The notes under the pieces were generated by a model, which saw nothing but the letters and a program-made list of their open reading frames with translations, was not told where the DNA came from and searched no databases. From assembly GCA_012727425.1 (NCBI GenBank), contig JAAYHQ010000007.1, forward strand, positions 1-50,307: a DNA stretch of 50,307 nt. The letters are read 5' to 3'. Shown in pieces: positions 25,492-35,986 of this stretch. The translations under genes and the position numbers were made by a program. Origin of the DNA: Bacillota bacterium (GTDB lineage Bacteria > Bacillota > UBA4882 > UBA10575). Each line of letters begins with the position of its first letter. Positions within the stretch are counted from its first letter, which is position 1.

Positions 25492-26250
25492 ATGCCTTTT
25501 CGGATTGATCTCCATGTCCATACGCGGGAAACCAGCCCATGCGGGCGCACGGCCGGACGCTTGGTGGCCCAGTTATACAAAAAAGCCGGTTATGACGGAA
25601 TTGTCATTACCGACCATTATAACCGGGGGTTCTTCCGTAAGTTTCCCGCTTCCTTACCCTGGTCCGCCCGGATTGACCTCTTTCTCCGGGGTTACCGTGG
25701 CGCCCGGGAGGAAGGGGAAAAAATTGGTTTAACGGTTTTATTGGGGATTGAGGTAAAGTTTGTCGATTCACCGCAGGAGTTTTTGGTCTACGGGATCGAT
25801 GAAACTTTCCTTAAAACACACCCCGAATTGTACAAGCTGGGACTGGCGAAATTCCGGCAATTGACCAAGGAATTTTCCACCGGTCCGGAAATACTAATCT
25901 ACCAGGCTCATCCTTTTCGCCCGGGGATCACGCCCGCTCCCCTGGCCCTGATTGACGGTATTGAAGTCTACAACGGTAATCCCCGCCAAAATTCCAACAA
26001 TGAGCGGGCGCTCGCTTTTGCCCGGCAGCATAACCTGCGCATGATCTCCGGTTCTGATTTTCATCGCCGTCCTGACCTGGCGCGCGGTGGCCTGATTCTC
26101 CCCGAAGCGGTTACAGACGCCCGTGGACTGGTCCGCGTCTTAAAACAAAACGAAGGGATCCGGTTGATTACGACCGAGCACACTCCCTTCTCCTTTTTAC
26201 GACTGGTCACCGTTACCGGCAATTGGTTAAAAAGTTGTTTTCTTAAATAA
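25492..26250 (+). CDS. PHP-domain metal-dependent phosphoesterase
   Basis: PHP superfamily hydrolase, 252 residues, likely trinuclear-metal phosphoesterase; substrate unknown. Metal-ligand motifs are DLHVHT near the start, ITDHYNRG, LGIEVKF, YQAHPFRP and SGSDFHRRPD. The ATG at 25492 lies 9 nt after AGGAG; the ATG at 25486 is too close. It is the only gene downstream of the structured RNA. Its stop overlaps the convergent fabZ-like gene by 8 nt. Confidence 0.9.
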   Translation: MPFRIDLHVHTRETSPCGRTAGRLVAQLYKKAGYDGIVITDHYNRGFFRKFPASLPWSARIDLFLRGYRGAREEGEKIGLTVLLGIEVKFVDSPQEFLVYGIDETFLKTHPELYKLGLAKFRQLTKEFSTGPEILIYQAHPFRPGITPAPLALIDGIEVYNGNPRQNSNNERALAFARQHNLRMISGSDFHRRPDLARGGLILPEAVTDARGLVRVLKQNEGIRLITTEHTPFSFLRLVTVTGNWLKSCFLK

Positions 26251-26688
26251 ATGAAGCTTTCTGATCGGCGGCAAGCATACAACTGAACACTGCTTCGCAG
26301 GTTTTCTTGTCGCCAATATAACAGCAGCCTTTGAACTTGCCGGCGCGGGCACGTAAACGCACCAGTTCCACTTCGATCCGCAGTTGATCGCCGGCCAGTG
26401 CCGGTGTGCGGAACCGGACATGTTCAATATTGGAGAAGTAAGCCAGCTGTCCTTTGTTCTCTTCGGAGTTGAGAATCAAAAGGCAGCGGTCTGCGCCATG
26501 GCTTCAACTTGAAGAACCCCTTGCATTGGATAGAGTCCCCCGTAATACTCCTGGGAAAACACCTCATTGACCGTGATATTCTTAATCGCCACCACTCTTT
26601 TCCCCGGTTCCACCTCGATCACACGGTCAATAAGTAAAAATGGGAAACGGTGTGGTAAGACTTTCTTGATTTCGGTAATATCCAGCAA
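26243..26688 (-). pseudogene. fabZ: FabZ-like 3-hydroxyacyl-ACP dehydratase, frameshifted
   Basis: Two adjacent frames together give one complete FabZ-like hot-dog protein of about 148 residues. The first (26688 down to about 26478) covers the N-terminus with [18 protein letters not shown] and [10 protein letters not shown]. The second continues LNSEENKGQLAYF to the end. The break sits in a T4 run (plus-strand AAAA, 26478-26481), and one extra T would restore the frame. In addition the catalytic His of the FabZ GHFPG loop is Tyr48 here, although the Glu (E62) remains. The TTG start has GGGGGAG at 6-nt spacing. It may be a decayed gene, a sequencing error, or a non-catalytic paralogue. Confidence 0.8.
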
Positions 26689-26865
26689 GTAATTCTCCCC
26701 CTTTACCGATCATTCATTCCCCAATGAGGCTTTTAGTGACAACATATTAGTACTAGTTCTTGATACCTGGTCCTAATTCCTCTATTTTTTCGTAAATTTT
26801 TCTCCCCTTTTTTCGTACTTAGCGGTTCTTTTTTTCGGAAAAACGTTAAATTTAACGAATTAGTA

Positions 26866-26892
26866 TAAAGAATGTACTATAAAAACCGATAT
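26866..26892 (+). promoter_or_regulatory. Sigma-D (sigma-28) promoter of the chemotaxis operon
   Basis: TAAA (26866-26869), 16-nt spacer, CCGATAT (26886-26892): a near-perfect match to the Bacillus sigma-D consensus. It lies about 100 nt before the mcp ATG. The upstream part of this 306-nt intergenic region (26689-26860) is AT-rich and shows no other clear signal. Confidence 0.82.
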
Positions 26893-26994
26893 TATGTTGT
26901 AAGATGTCGATTATTACCTATATTTGCCCCCGGTTAAAATCAATCCAGGTTAATATGGCTTTAGCTTTTTCAAAATACAAGAAGGTAGCCGGTA

Positions 26995-29010
26995 ATGGTT
27001 CAAAAAAAATTATCGCTGCGGTTGAGGTTCATTCTTACCTTTTTGTTCATCGGACTTGTACCGGTCCTGATCTTAGCATCAATCGCCTTTCTTTCTGCCA
27101 ATAACGTCCTCCATGCCGAAGTTGAGTCCAAATTCAACATTTTTACTTCCGAAAAAGAAAGTCTTCTGGAGACCTGGTTTGAAAATCAGCAAAAAACGCT
27201 CAGTATTATTTCTTCATTTAAAGATATTTATGAAAACATAAACTTGTATTATCTTTTACGCGGTGGTTCCGAATGGCACTATCAGAATGAAACCATTGTC
27301 ACTCCCCTCCTTCAGAGGATTAAGAACGAGGTTGGCTTCCGTGATGTGTTTATTATCAACCAAAATGCCGAAATTATCAGTGCATCCAATGAAGCCCTCC
27401 TCAACCAGAGCGTAGCCCACCGCGATTATATTCAACGAAGCTTAAGTGGACAGGTTACCACCTCCGAAATCTACTATTCGGAGCTGGTTGGTAGCAATAT
27501 TATCGTGATCAGCGCGCCCGTCTACAACTACTATACTAAACGGGATGTCCTGGGGGTAATCTGCGGTTTTTACGACAGTGACCAAATAACCGAAATGACC
27601 CTGACCGGTCTCGACAACATCGGGGAAACCGCCGATAGTTTTCTGATTAATGAAAGTGGGCTCCTTTTAACGCAGCCTAAGTTCAGTTACGGAGCAGAAG
27701 TATTGAAAACCAGGATTGATAATGAAGCCATCGACACCCTGAGTGCCGCCCTGCGCCGTGGGGAACTGGGCTTTGACCAAAACTTAATCTTCCGTAATCA
27801 CCTGGGAAAAAAGGTCCTTGGGAACCTAAAAACATTTAACTTAGGAACTTTTCCGGTTGGCATTGTCACCGCTATCGATTATGACGAAGCCTTTGCCTCC
27901 GTCAACTCCTTTCGGACGATCTTTACCACCCTTGCCATCTTCATCAACGTCGGTGTTTTAATCCTGGGGTTCTTGTTCTCCAATTCATTATCAAAACCGA
28001 TTCTCCTCATCAATGAGGGCGTTAAACGAATGGCCCAGGGTGATCTGACCATCCAAATTGATCTCAACCGCTACGACGAACTGGGTGACCTGGCGGCTGA
28101 GCAGAATAATATGGTACAGCAAACGGCCCAATTGATTACCCAGATCGCGGAATCTTCCGACCGCATCAACCAATCTTCCCAGCAAATTGCCGCCGGCACC
28201 CAAGAGTTATCCCACCGTACCCAGGAACAGGCTTCGACGCTCGAAGAGATCTCCTCGACCATTGAGATGATAAACAACTCCATTCAGGAGGTTGCCGCCA
28301 ACTCGAACCGGGCCAATGAACTTTCGCAAAGTACTTTGGAAGTGGTGAACAATGGCAAACAGAAGATTCAAGATACCATCAAGGCGATGGCCGATATCAC
28401 CACCAGCAGCAAACAGATTGCCGAGATCATTAAAGTCGTCAATGATATCGCCTTCCAAACCAATCTCTTAGCTCTCAACGCAGCGGTCGAAGCGGCCCGC
28501 GCCGGCGAGCAAGGCCGGGGGTTTGCGGTCGTCGCGGCCGAAGTTAGAAATCTCGCCGGCCGGACCGCCGAATCGGCTAAAGAAATTGAACAACTAATCA
28601 ATGAAAGCGTCAAACGGGTCGGAATCGGAAATGAACTGGTCAACAGCTCCTCGGAGATGCTTGAACAGATTGTGGTCAACAGCAAGCGGGCGTCCGATGT
28701 CATCATGGAAGTGGCCGCCGCAATGCGTGAGCAATCCAGTTCTTCCCAGCAAATTCAGGCTTCGATTGAACAGTTGAACCAGGTGACCCAAGAAAATGCG
28801 GCGATGGTTGAAGAGTTGACCTCCTCCTGTGAAGCGCTGTATGCCGAGGCCGAGATCCTCCGTAAACAAGTGGACTTCTTTAAACTCGAGGAGGAACAGA
28901 CCACGACCGAAGAATCCAGGGACGCCGCTGAACAGTTACCAAAAAAGTTTAAGTTCAACACCACGCCAAACCGTCAATCCTTTAAGGAAGATAGTATTGA
29001 GCACTTTTAA
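26995..29010 (+). CDS. Methyl-accepting chemotaxis protein
   Basis: Transmembrane chemoreceptor, 671 residues. TM1 about 11-33, an extracellular dCache-type sensor (about 35-300), TM2 about 307-329, HAMP about 330-382, then the coiled-coil signalling domain. The hairpin tip is [21 protein letters not shown]-like, with [17 protein letters not shown] after it. No C-terminal NWETF-type tether pentapeptide is present. Ligand unknown. First gene of the che operon, 0 nt before the cheW open frame, and under the sigma-D promoter. Confidence 0.96.
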   Translation: MVQKKLSLRLRFILTFLFIGLVPVLILASIAFLSANNVLHAEVESKFNIFTSEKESLLETWFENQQKTLSIISSFKDIYENINLYYLLRGGSEWHYQNETIVTPLLQRIKNEVGFRDVFIINQNAEIISASNEALLNQSVAHRDYIQRSLSGQVTTSEIYYSELVGSNIIVISAPVYNYYTKRDVLGVICGFYDSDQITEMTLTGLDNIGETADSFLINESGLLLTQPKFSYGAEVLKTRIDNEAIDTLSAALRRGELGFDQNLIFRNHLGKKVLGNLKTFNLGTFPVGIVTAIDYDEAFASVNSFRTIFTTLAIFINVGVLILGFLFSNSLSKPILLINEGVKRMAQGDLTIQIDLNRYDELGDLAAEQNNMVQQTAQLITQIAESSDRINQSSQQIAAGTQELSHRTQEQASTLEEISSTIEMINNSIQEVAANSNRANELSQSTLEVVNNGKQKIQDTIKAMADITTSSKQIAEIIKVVNDIAFQTNLLALNAAVEAARAGEQGRGFAVVAAEVRNLAGRTAESAKEIEQLINESVKRVGIGNELVNSSSEMLEQIVVNSKRASDVIMEVAAAMREQSSSSQQIQASIEQLNQVTQENAAMVEELTSSCEALYAEAEILRKQVDFFKLEEEQTTTEESRDAAEQLPKKFKFNTTPNRQSFKEDSIEHF

Positions 29011-29025
29011 TTGGGGGTGTACGCC

Positions 29026-29556
29026 ATGGCCAAAAAAGATAACACCATGGATATCTTAAACCTACAATTCACCAGCTCCGAAGCGGAGGAACAGCTAATT
29101 ATCTTCACCGTTGGTAATGAGGAGTATGGTCTTGATGTGCTTCGTGTTCAAGAAATTATCCGGTATGTTACGCCAACCAAAATACCCCATGCTCCCGATT
29201 ATGTGGAAGGCGTGATCAATTTCCGTGGCGAGGTGATCCCCACCCTGTGCTTGCGAAAAAGGTTCGGTCTCCCCGCCCGCGCCGATAATGACTTCAGCGT
29301 GATTATTGTAATCGAGATGAACGGGAAGACCGTCGGACTCACCGTTGATCAGGTCTCCGATATTCTCAATATCCCCAGCGAACAGATTCAAGTCACCCCG
29401 GAACTCTCCGCCCGTCCTGAAACCCAATACCTCAAAGCCATGGGGAAACTGGGTGACCGTCTGATTATGATCCTTGATTTAGACAAGATCATGTCGATCA
29501 GTAGTCAAGAGCAGTTGGAGCAGATCATTGCCGAAACAAATCCATCCGTCACTTAA
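29026..29556 (+). CDS. cheW: Chemotaxis adaptor CheW
   Basis: Couples receptors to CheA, 176 residues. CheW/SH3-like fold with IIFTVGNEEYGLDVLRVQEI, YVEGVINFRGEVIPTLCLRKRFGL and ILDLDKIMS. ATG at 29026 with GGGGGTG 6 nt upstream; a TTG at 29011 is in frame but weaker. It follows mcp by 15 nt. Confidence 0.95.
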   Translation: MAKKDNTMDILNLQFTSSEAEEQLIIFTVGNEEYGLDVLRVQEIIRYVTPTKIPHAPDYVEGVINFRGEVIPTLCLRKRFGLPARADNDFSVIIVIEMNGKTVGLTVDQVSDILNIPSEQIQVTPELSARPETQYLKAMGKLGDRLIMILDLDKIMSISSQEQLEQIIAETNPSVT

Positions 29557-29579
29557 TATTACCGGTGATAAACATCCTG

Positions 29580-29610
29580 AACGGCCGATTGGTTGACCAG
29601 TCCGGCCGTT
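29580..29610 (+). other. Intercistronic hairpin between cheW and cheA
   Basis: Stem AACGGCC/GGCCGTT (29580-29586 with 29604-29610), continued inward with pairs and a small loop. No T-tract follows, so it is more likely an RNA-processing or stability element than a terminator. Confidence 0.5.
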
Positions 29611-29652
29611 TGCAGTCCCGGAAGAGTGGTTGATTTAAGGGGTTGAGCAAAG

Positions 29653-31635
29653 ATGACAGGTAAAGATAGTAACTTTATTGACAGCGAACTTCTCGCGACC
29701 TTTATTGCAGAAACCAGTGAACAAATTGAACGGTTGGTGCTGATTCTGCTCCAAATTGAAGAAAACGCCGGGCGTCAGACGGAGTTTATCGACGAAATGT
29801 TTCGTCTTGCCCATAATATCAAAGGGTCCTCCGGGTTAATCGGCTTGGTAGAAGTAACCGAGGTCATGCACGAAATTGAAAACCTCTTTTCCGCCGTGCG
29901 TAATGGCCAGTACACTTTAGACAGCGAAGCGATTGACCTGTTGCTCGCTTTTACCGACGAGTTTAGTGATTATTTAGCCAACAACGTCATGACGACTCCT
30001 TTTGCCGGTGAAAAATGGCTGGAAAAGCTAAAAGCGCTCACCAGCAAAGAATCTTCCAAACAGGAAGCCAACCAAAAGCCGGTGCCTCCACTCATCCTCA
30101 GTGAGGAAGAAAAAGAGAAGGTCAATTCCTGGCAAGAGGAAGGAAAAAGCGTCTATGAAGTCAGCGTTAAATTTGCGCCTGACGCCAAGATGCGGAGTGT
30201 TTCGGCGGTCATCCTTCTCCGCTTTCTCCGCACCCTCGGCCAGGTGTTGACCACAGCACCAAGTGAAGAAGCCATTCCCGAAGAAAATTATGCCGCCTTT
30301 CGGGTGGTCCTGTTCACCGAAGACCAGCTAACGCCGGAGGAAGAACAATCAATCCTGAACTATCCCCTCAACAACGGTGCGCAAGAGATCAACATCCGCA
30401 AATGGCAGCAATTCCGCAAGGGCGAGCAGAAAGGAATCGAGCTGACCCCCGGTGACTTGTCCGCCGGACAAACCATCCGCGTCAAAGCGGAACGCATCGA
30501 CAATGTCATCAATCAACTTGGGAAGCTGCTGACCATCAAAACCAGCCTCTCCCACCTCTATTACCAAGGCTATCAGGGTAAAACCACCTGGGAACAGTTG
30601 TCCAAAATCGTGCAGGAGCTCGACCAAACTGTTTCGATTCTCCAAATCGGAGCCATGGATCTACGGATGATCCCGGTGCGTCAGCTTTTTTCCCGTTTCC
30701 CCAAAATTGTCCGGGACATCACCAAGCTACTGGGGAAAAAGGTTGAACTGCATTTTGTCGGGGAAGATACCGAGATCGATAAACACATTGCCGAAGAACT
30801 CATCGACGCTTTAACGCATCTCCTCCGTAACGCGGTTGACCACGGGCTTGAAGATATGGAGACCAGAAAAAAACTGGGGAAAGATCCGACCGGCCATATT
30901 ACCCTGGGCGCCCGCCAAGAAGGTAGTCATATCGTCATCAGTGTGACCGATGACGGACGGGGACTTAACTTGGAAAAGATCAAAGAGAAAGCCCTTGCCA
31001 GCGGATTAATCGCCGAAGATAGCAATCTAAGTGGCGAGGAACTGATCCGCCTCATCTTTGCCCCCGGGTTTTCCACCACCACAGAGGTGAGCGAACTTTC
31101 CGGACGGGGCGTTGGGATGGATGTGGTCAAGACCAACCTCAAGAAGCTGCAAGGCGATATCGATGTGCAAACCGAACCGGGGCGCGGAACCACTTTTTTG
31201 CTGCGCGTCCCCTTGACTTTGGCGATTATTCAATCGTTTATGGTTAAAGTCGGCGGGCAAATTTTTGGGATTCCCGTGGCCGACGTGGTGCAAAGTATTG
31301 TCATTAAGGAAGAAGAGATTCATCAAGTCGGCGACCAATTAATCTTTTACCGCTATCCTGAGACGATCCCTTTGGTTGATCTAGGGGAGTATTTCCGCTT
31401 CCCCTTTGAACAGGATAAAATGCGCATTCCTGTGGTGATCATTAACAGCGGCCGTGGTCATGTCGGCTTTATCGTCGAAGAATTGATTGGCCTGGAAGAT
31501 ATCATGATCAAACCAATCAATAAAGCCATGGGTGAACTCCAACAAATTGCCGGTGCGGCGATCCTTGGCAGTGGCCAGATCGGCCTTATCCTTAACCACC
31601 AGCAAATTGCCCAGCAACTGCTGCACATCGAATAA
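29653..31635 (+). CDS. cheA: Chemotaxis histidine kinase CheA
   Basis: Cytoplasmic kinase, 660 residues. P1 Hpt domain with the phospho-accepting H54 in RLAHNIKGSSG. A variable P2-like part (about 130-270) follows. The dimerisation helices contain RIDNVINQLGKLLTIK. P4 ATPase N-box HLLRNAVDHGLE and G1 DDGRGL are present, with GRGVGMDVV. The P5 CheW-like domain starts near residue 520. The RBS AAGGGG is 10 nt from the ATG. No cheY follows, so the phosphate acceptor for the motor is encoded elsewhere; cheB has a receiver domain. Confidence 0.97.
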   Translation: MTGKDSNFIDSELLATFIAETSEQIERLVLILLQIEENAGRQTEFIDEMFRLAHNIKGSSGLIGLVEVTEVMHEIENLFSAVRNGQYTLDSEAIDLLLAFTDEFSDYLANNVMTTPFAGEKWLEKLKALTSKESSKQEANQKPVPPLILSEEEKEKVNSWQEEGKSVYEVSVKFAPDAKMRSVSAVILLRFLRTLGQVLTTAPSEEAIPEENYAAFRVVLFTEDQLTPEEEQSILNYPLNNGAQEINIRKWQQFRKGEQKGIELTPGDLSAGQTIRVKAERIDNVINQLGKLLTIKTSLSHLYYQGYQGKTTWEQLSKIVQELDQTVSILQIGAMDLRMIPVRQLFSRFPKIVRDITKLLGKKVELHFVGEDTEIDKHIAEELIDALTHLLRNAVDHGLEDMETRKKLGKDPTGHITLGARQEGSHIVISVTDDGRGLNLEKIKEKALASGLIAEDSNLSGEELIRLIFAPGFSTTTEVSELSGRGVGMDVVKTNLKKLQGDIDVQTEPGRGTTFLLRVPLTLAIIQSFMVKVGGQIFGIPVADVVQSIVIKEEEIHQVGDQLIFYRYPETIPLVDLGEYFRFPFEQDKMRIPVVIINSGRGHVGFIVEELIGLEDIMIKPINKAMGELQQIAGAAILGSGQIGLILNHQQIAQQLLHIE

Positions 31636-31656
31636 TTTCAACCACGGAGGACCTTC

Positions 31657-32490
31657 ATGCTAAACAAATCGGTTATCCCTCCTACAGACCAAGAGATTGA
31701 GGAAATATGCCGCATTATTAATCAAACCTTGGGTTTCAACTACACTGCCCAAAAAAAATATTTGATCGAAAGCCGTTTAAACAAACGCCTTCTCCAACTG
31801 GGAATTGATAACTACCAAACGTATCTGGCCCGTTTACGGCAAGATGCGCAGGAACGTGATATTCTCTGCGAACTCCTGACCACTAATGTGACGTCTTTCT
31901 TCCGTGAACCGGTCCAGTTCAAATACTTAGCCGGAACCCTCCTGCCCCGTTTTTCCGCCGAAAAAAAAGGACCCAAAAAGATCCGGTGCTGGTCCGCAGG
32001 GAGTTCGTCCGGAGAAGAAGCTTACAGTATCGCCATCACCTGCCGTGAAACTTTGGGTGAAAACTGGGATATAAAAGTCTTAGCCACCGACATCAGTGTG
32101 GAACAGTTAAAAATCGGAAGTTTGGGCAGCTTTCCCCGGGAAAAACTGGCTTCCGTGCCTGCCCGGTGGCGTATGAAGTACTTTCATCCCGACCAAACCC
32201 TCGACGGTTACTTCCGTGTTATCCCCGAACTAAGAAGGGATGTACTCTTTCGCGTGGCCAATCTGTTGGACGAAAATTCCCTTCCACCCCACATCCGTAT
32301 GGATATCATTTTCTGTCGGAACGTCTTTATCTATCTGTCCAAAGCGGCCCGTACTCAAATCCTCAACCACTTTCATGATCGTTTGCACACCGGAGGGTAT
32401 CTGTTTCTCGGCCATTCCGAATCGATCGATACTACGGCCGACCGCCGTTGGCTTTCGCTGGGAAAATCAATTTACAAAAAAGGCAGGTAA
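31657..32490 (+). CDS. cheR: Chemoreceptor glutamate methyltransferase CheR
   Basis: SAM-dependent methylation of receptor Glu residues, 277 residues. An all-helical N-domain precedes the methyltransferase domain. It shows LTTNVTSFFRE, CWSAGSSSGEEAYSIAI (SAM loop) and DIIFCRNVFIYLS. GGAGGA RBS; 21 nt after cheA. No C-terminal pentapeptide-binding extension is evident. Confidence 0.96.
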   Translation: MLNKSVIPPTDQEIEEICRIINQTLGFNYTAQKKYLIESRLNKRLLQLGIDNYQTYLARLRQDAQERDILCELLTTNVTSFFREPVQFKYLAGTLLPRFSAEKKGPKKIRCWSAGSSSGEEAYSIAITCRETLGENWDIKVLATDISVEQLKIGSLGSFPREKLASVPARWRMKYFHPDQTLDGYFRVIPELRRDVLFRVANLLDENSLPPHIRMDIIFCRNVFIYLSKAARTQILNHFHDRLHTGGYLFLGHSESIDTTADRRWLSLGKSIYKKGR

Positions 32491-32494
32491 TCTA

Positions 32495-33559
32495 ATGAGA
32501 AAAAAACCGCCCAGCCGCGTTCTTGTGGTTGACGATTCCGCCTTTATCCGTCAGTATCTTAAAGAAATCATCAATCAAACCGGGGACCTGGAGGTCGTGG
32601 CCACCGTTGCGGACCCGCTAAAGGCCATCGAAGTCCTAAAAAAAACAGACGTCGATGTTATCACACTTGATGTGGAAATGCCCAACATGGATGGGCTGGA
32701 TTTTCTCCGTTACCTGATGAAGTTCCGCCCCCTACCAGTGGTGATGATCAGCTCTTGGACGCAAGAAAACAGTGACATCGCCGTCCAAGCTCTTGCTTTA
32801 GGCGCCGTTGATGTTGTGGCCAAGCCCACCCTGGGTTTACTCGGCGGAATGGAGAAGATCAAAGCAGAGATCATCAGTAAGATCCGTACCGCGGCCCAGG
32901 CCAGCATAGCCCGGACCCCTCTGGCCGTCGACCCTCCTGCTTCCGGAGCCTCCTTGCCGAAGAGTGAAGGCCTAAAAATCACGACTGATAAAATTATCGC
33001 GATCGGGGCGTCAACCGGCGGAACCGTTGCTTTAACTGAAATCTGCAAACAATTACACCCCGATGTCCCCGGGCTGCTGATCATCCAACATTTACCCGCC
33101 ATGTTTACATCGTCTTTTGCCCAATCCCTAAACCAAATTGCCCGCATTCGTGTGAAAGAAGCCGAGGACGGTGAACAAATCACTTCCGGCTTGGCTCTGG
33201 TCGTTCCGGGTGACCGTTCGCTCACCATTGAGAAAAGCGGGGCCAAATATCTGGCGCGGCTCGGCCCGAAACTGAAGGACTCAATTTATAACCCTTCCAT
33301 TAATCACACGTTCTTCTCTGTTGCGCAAGTAGCCCAAGTTAACGCCATGGGAATCATCCTGACCGGCATGGGCGACGATGGTGCCGCCGGCTTAAAAGCA
33401 ATGCGGGACAAAGGAGCCTATACCATTTGCCAAGACGAAAAAACCTCGGTCATTTACGGTATGCCCCAGAAAGCCTGGGAATACAAGGCGGCGGTTAAAC
33501 AAGTCCCGCTGCCGCTGATTCCCGATGAAATCCACCGTTGGGCGGGGATCAATCAATGA
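32495..33559 (+). CDS. cheB: Chemotaxis methylesterase/deamidase CheB
   Basis: Response regulator-type methylesterase, 354 residues. The receiver domain has the DD pair (residues 13-14) and phospho-acceptor D59 in TLDVEMPNMDG. The C-terminal esterase has GASTGGTVAL (catalytic Ser), IQHLPAMFT (His) and TGMGDDGAAG (Asp). The ATG at 32495 has AGGCAGGT at 6-nt spacing. The longer frame from 32240 lies inside cheR. Last gene of the operon, 4 nt after cheR. Confidence 0.97.
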   Translation: MRKKPPSRVLVVDDSAFIRQYLKEIINQTGDLEVVATVADPLKAIEVLKKTDVDVITLDVEMPNMDGLDFLRYLMKFRPLPVVMISSWTQENSDIAVQALALGAVDVVAKPTLGLLGGMEKIKAEIISKIRTAAQASIARTPLAVDPPASGASLPKSEGLKITTDKIIAIGASTGGTVALTEICKQLHPDVPGLLIIQHLPAMFTSSFAQSLNQIARIRVKEAEDGEQITSGLALVVPGDRSLTIEKSGAKYLARLGPKLKDSIYNPSINHTFFSVAQVAQVNAMGIILTGMGDDGAAGLKAMRDKGAYTICQDEKTSVIYGMPQKAWEYKAAVKQVPLPLIPDEIHRWAGINQ

Positions 33560-33574
33560 ATTGCGCACGAAAAT

Positions 33575-33607
33575 AAAAAAAGCGGCCGACAAAGGACCGC
33601 TTTTTTT
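33575..33607. terminator. Bidirectional terminator between cheB and uraA
   Basis: AGCGG/CCGCT stem extended by A7/T7 runs (33575-33581 and 33601-33607). It serves the convergent cheB and uraA ends. Confidence 0.88.
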
Positions 33608-33632
33608 ACCAAATTCAATGGATCACTACTGC

Positions 33633-34976
33633 TTAGCCCCGGGCTGCAGCCTCTGGTTCAGCTTCTTCGGAAGGACCCTCCTCGCCTCGGTCCAAAGATT
33701 TCGGCAAAATAAGGTTTAAAATTATTCCCACCAAAGCCGCCAAAGCGATCCCCTCTAAGTTAAAGTTTAACTCGTCACTCAAGGGGAAGAAGAGCTTCCC
33801 GCCGCCGATCCCGATAACAAGAATAACGGAAGAGATAATCAGGTTCCTTTTGTTACTATAGTCAATCCCACTCTCCACCAAGGTTCGAATCCCGCTGCTG
33901 GCAATGATGCCAAAAAGCATCATGCTAATGCCGCCCATTACCGGCACGGGAATGGTCTGGATCAACGCACCGAACTTGGTGAAAAAGGAAAGGAGCACGG
34001 CAAAGACGGCAGCCCCGCCAATCACCCAAACACTGTAGACCTGGGTGAAAGCCATGACGCCAATATTCTCACCGTAAGTCGTGTTGGGCGGACCACCAAA
34101 GAGAGCAGCCAAACTCGTCGCCAGGCCATCACCGGCCAACGTCCGGTGAAGACCCGGGTCTTTGTAAAAGTCTTTACCCACTACTTTACTGGTGACCAAG
34201 GTATCACCTAAATGCTCCGCAATGGTCGCCAAAGAAACCAAGGCAAAAGTCGCAACCGGTACCAATCCAAATTTCGGCCTGATCAGGCTCGGAAAGCCAA
34301 ACCACGGCGCTGACCTTACCACCGAAAAGTCAATTAAAGCATATTCCGGAAAGAGCCAACCGATAATCAGCGCAAACAAGTAGCCGCCAATAATCCCAAT
34401 CAATACTGGAATTACCGTAAAAAAGCCCTTTAAAACCACCGAGGCGAAGATGGCAATGGCCAGCGTAACCGTGGCCACCAAAACATAGTACAGATTATAC
34501 GTATCCCCCGACCCCTTCATCGCCATATCCATGGCGGTCGGCGCTAAGTTCAGTCCGATCGTGACGATGATCGACCCAATCACGACCGGTGGCAAAAGCT
34601 GATCTAACCAGTGCAAACCAAAAAACTTGATAATTAGGGCAAAACCGACGTAAATGAGCCCCACAAAAAATGCGCCACCCATCGCGTAAGGAAAACCATA
34701 AACCGTTGACACCGAGATTAGAGGCGCAATAAAAGCAAAGGATGACCCGAGATAAGCCGGGACCTTTCCTTTGGTGATCAGAATGTAAAGCAAGGTCCCG
34801 ATCCCGGAAGTGAAGAGCGCGGTTGAAGTCAACATTACGGTATGGTCCGGAGTGTTGAGCGTGACTAAGAACGGAACCAAAACCGTCGCCCCAAACATCG
34901 CAAAGACATGTTGCAGACTGAGTGGAATCCATCTACTGAGTGTTGGCTTTTCTGTTACACCGATCCCTTTTTCCAT
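33633..34976 (-). CDS. uraA: Uracil permease (NCS2 family)
   Basis: Proton-coupled uracil importer, 447 residues, about 14 transmembrane segments. The N-terminus has LSLQHVFAMFGATVLVPF, then YLGSSFAFIAP and the signature GGPPNTTYGENIGVMAFT. The C-terminus is acidic. RBS GGAGGG at 6-nt spacing. Controlled by its own PyrR-type attenuator upstream, and cotranscribed or separated from pyrR by it. Specificity for uracil over xanthine is inferred from both motifs and regulation. Confidence 0.94.
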   Translation of the reverse strand: MEKGIGVTEKPTLSRWIPLSLQHVFAMFGATVLVPFLVTLNTPDHTVMLTSTALFTSGIGTLLYILITKGKVPAYLGSSFAFIAPLISVSTVYGFPYAMGGAFFVGLIYVGFALIIKFFGLHWLDQLLPPVVIGSIIVTIGLNLAPTAMDMAMKGSGDTYNLYYVLVATVTLAIAIFASVVLKGFFTVIPVLIGIIGGYLFALIIGWLFPEYALIDFSVVRSAPWFGFPSLIRPKFGLVPVATFALVSLATIAEHLGDTLVTSKVVGKDFYKDPGLHRTLAGDGLATSLAALFGGPPNTTYGENIGVMAFTQVYSVWVIGGAAVFAVLLSFFTKFGALIQTIPVPVMGGISMMLFGIIASSGIRTLVESGIDYSNKRNLIISSVILVIGIGGGKLFFPLSDELNFNLEGIALAALVGIILNLILPKSLDRGEEGPSEEAEPEAAARG

Positions 34977-35059
34977 ATTAATCCCTCCATTTTAATTTAA
35001 AAATCTACCTTCTTCGTTTTCCACCGGATCTTACCACATCTTTTATTGATTATTACACC

Positions 35060-35130
35060 AAAAAACCCCCGATCTAAGGCCAATCAGGGGTAAATTTAAG
35101 CTTTCCTCCTTATTGACCTCACCGGATCAA
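35060..35130 (-). promoter_or_regulatory. PyrR attenuator before uraA
   Basis: On the minus strand a PyrR-binding loop with GATCCGGTGAGGTC lies at 35113-35130. It is followed by a terminator hairpin (35083-35090 with 35066-35073) and a T6 tail (35060-35065). Rising UMP/UTP would favour PyrR binding and termination before uraA. Confidence 0.85.
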
Positions 35131-35149
35131 TTTAAAGTCGGACACAGCT

Positions 35150-35820
<671 letters not shown>

Positions 35821-35835
35821 TATCCTTTCTATGTA

Positions 35836-35864
35836 AGAATAGCAGAAGAAACAGCCAATGTCAA
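35836..35864 (-). promoter_or_regulatory. Sigma-A promoter for pyrR-uraA
   Basis: Perfect TTGACA (35859-35864), 17-nt spacer, TATTCT (35836-35841). Transcription would start near 35829, just ahead of the PyrR loop. Confidence 0.85.
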
Positions 35865-35986
35865 CACCCTTTCCGGGCAACATCACCATACGCCGCTTTC
35901 CACGCCGCCGGTCAGCACTCCGGCCAAAACCCGCGCTCAACTTTGGACCGCTTTTGAACGGGCGATAGCTAACACCGGGATATCTT

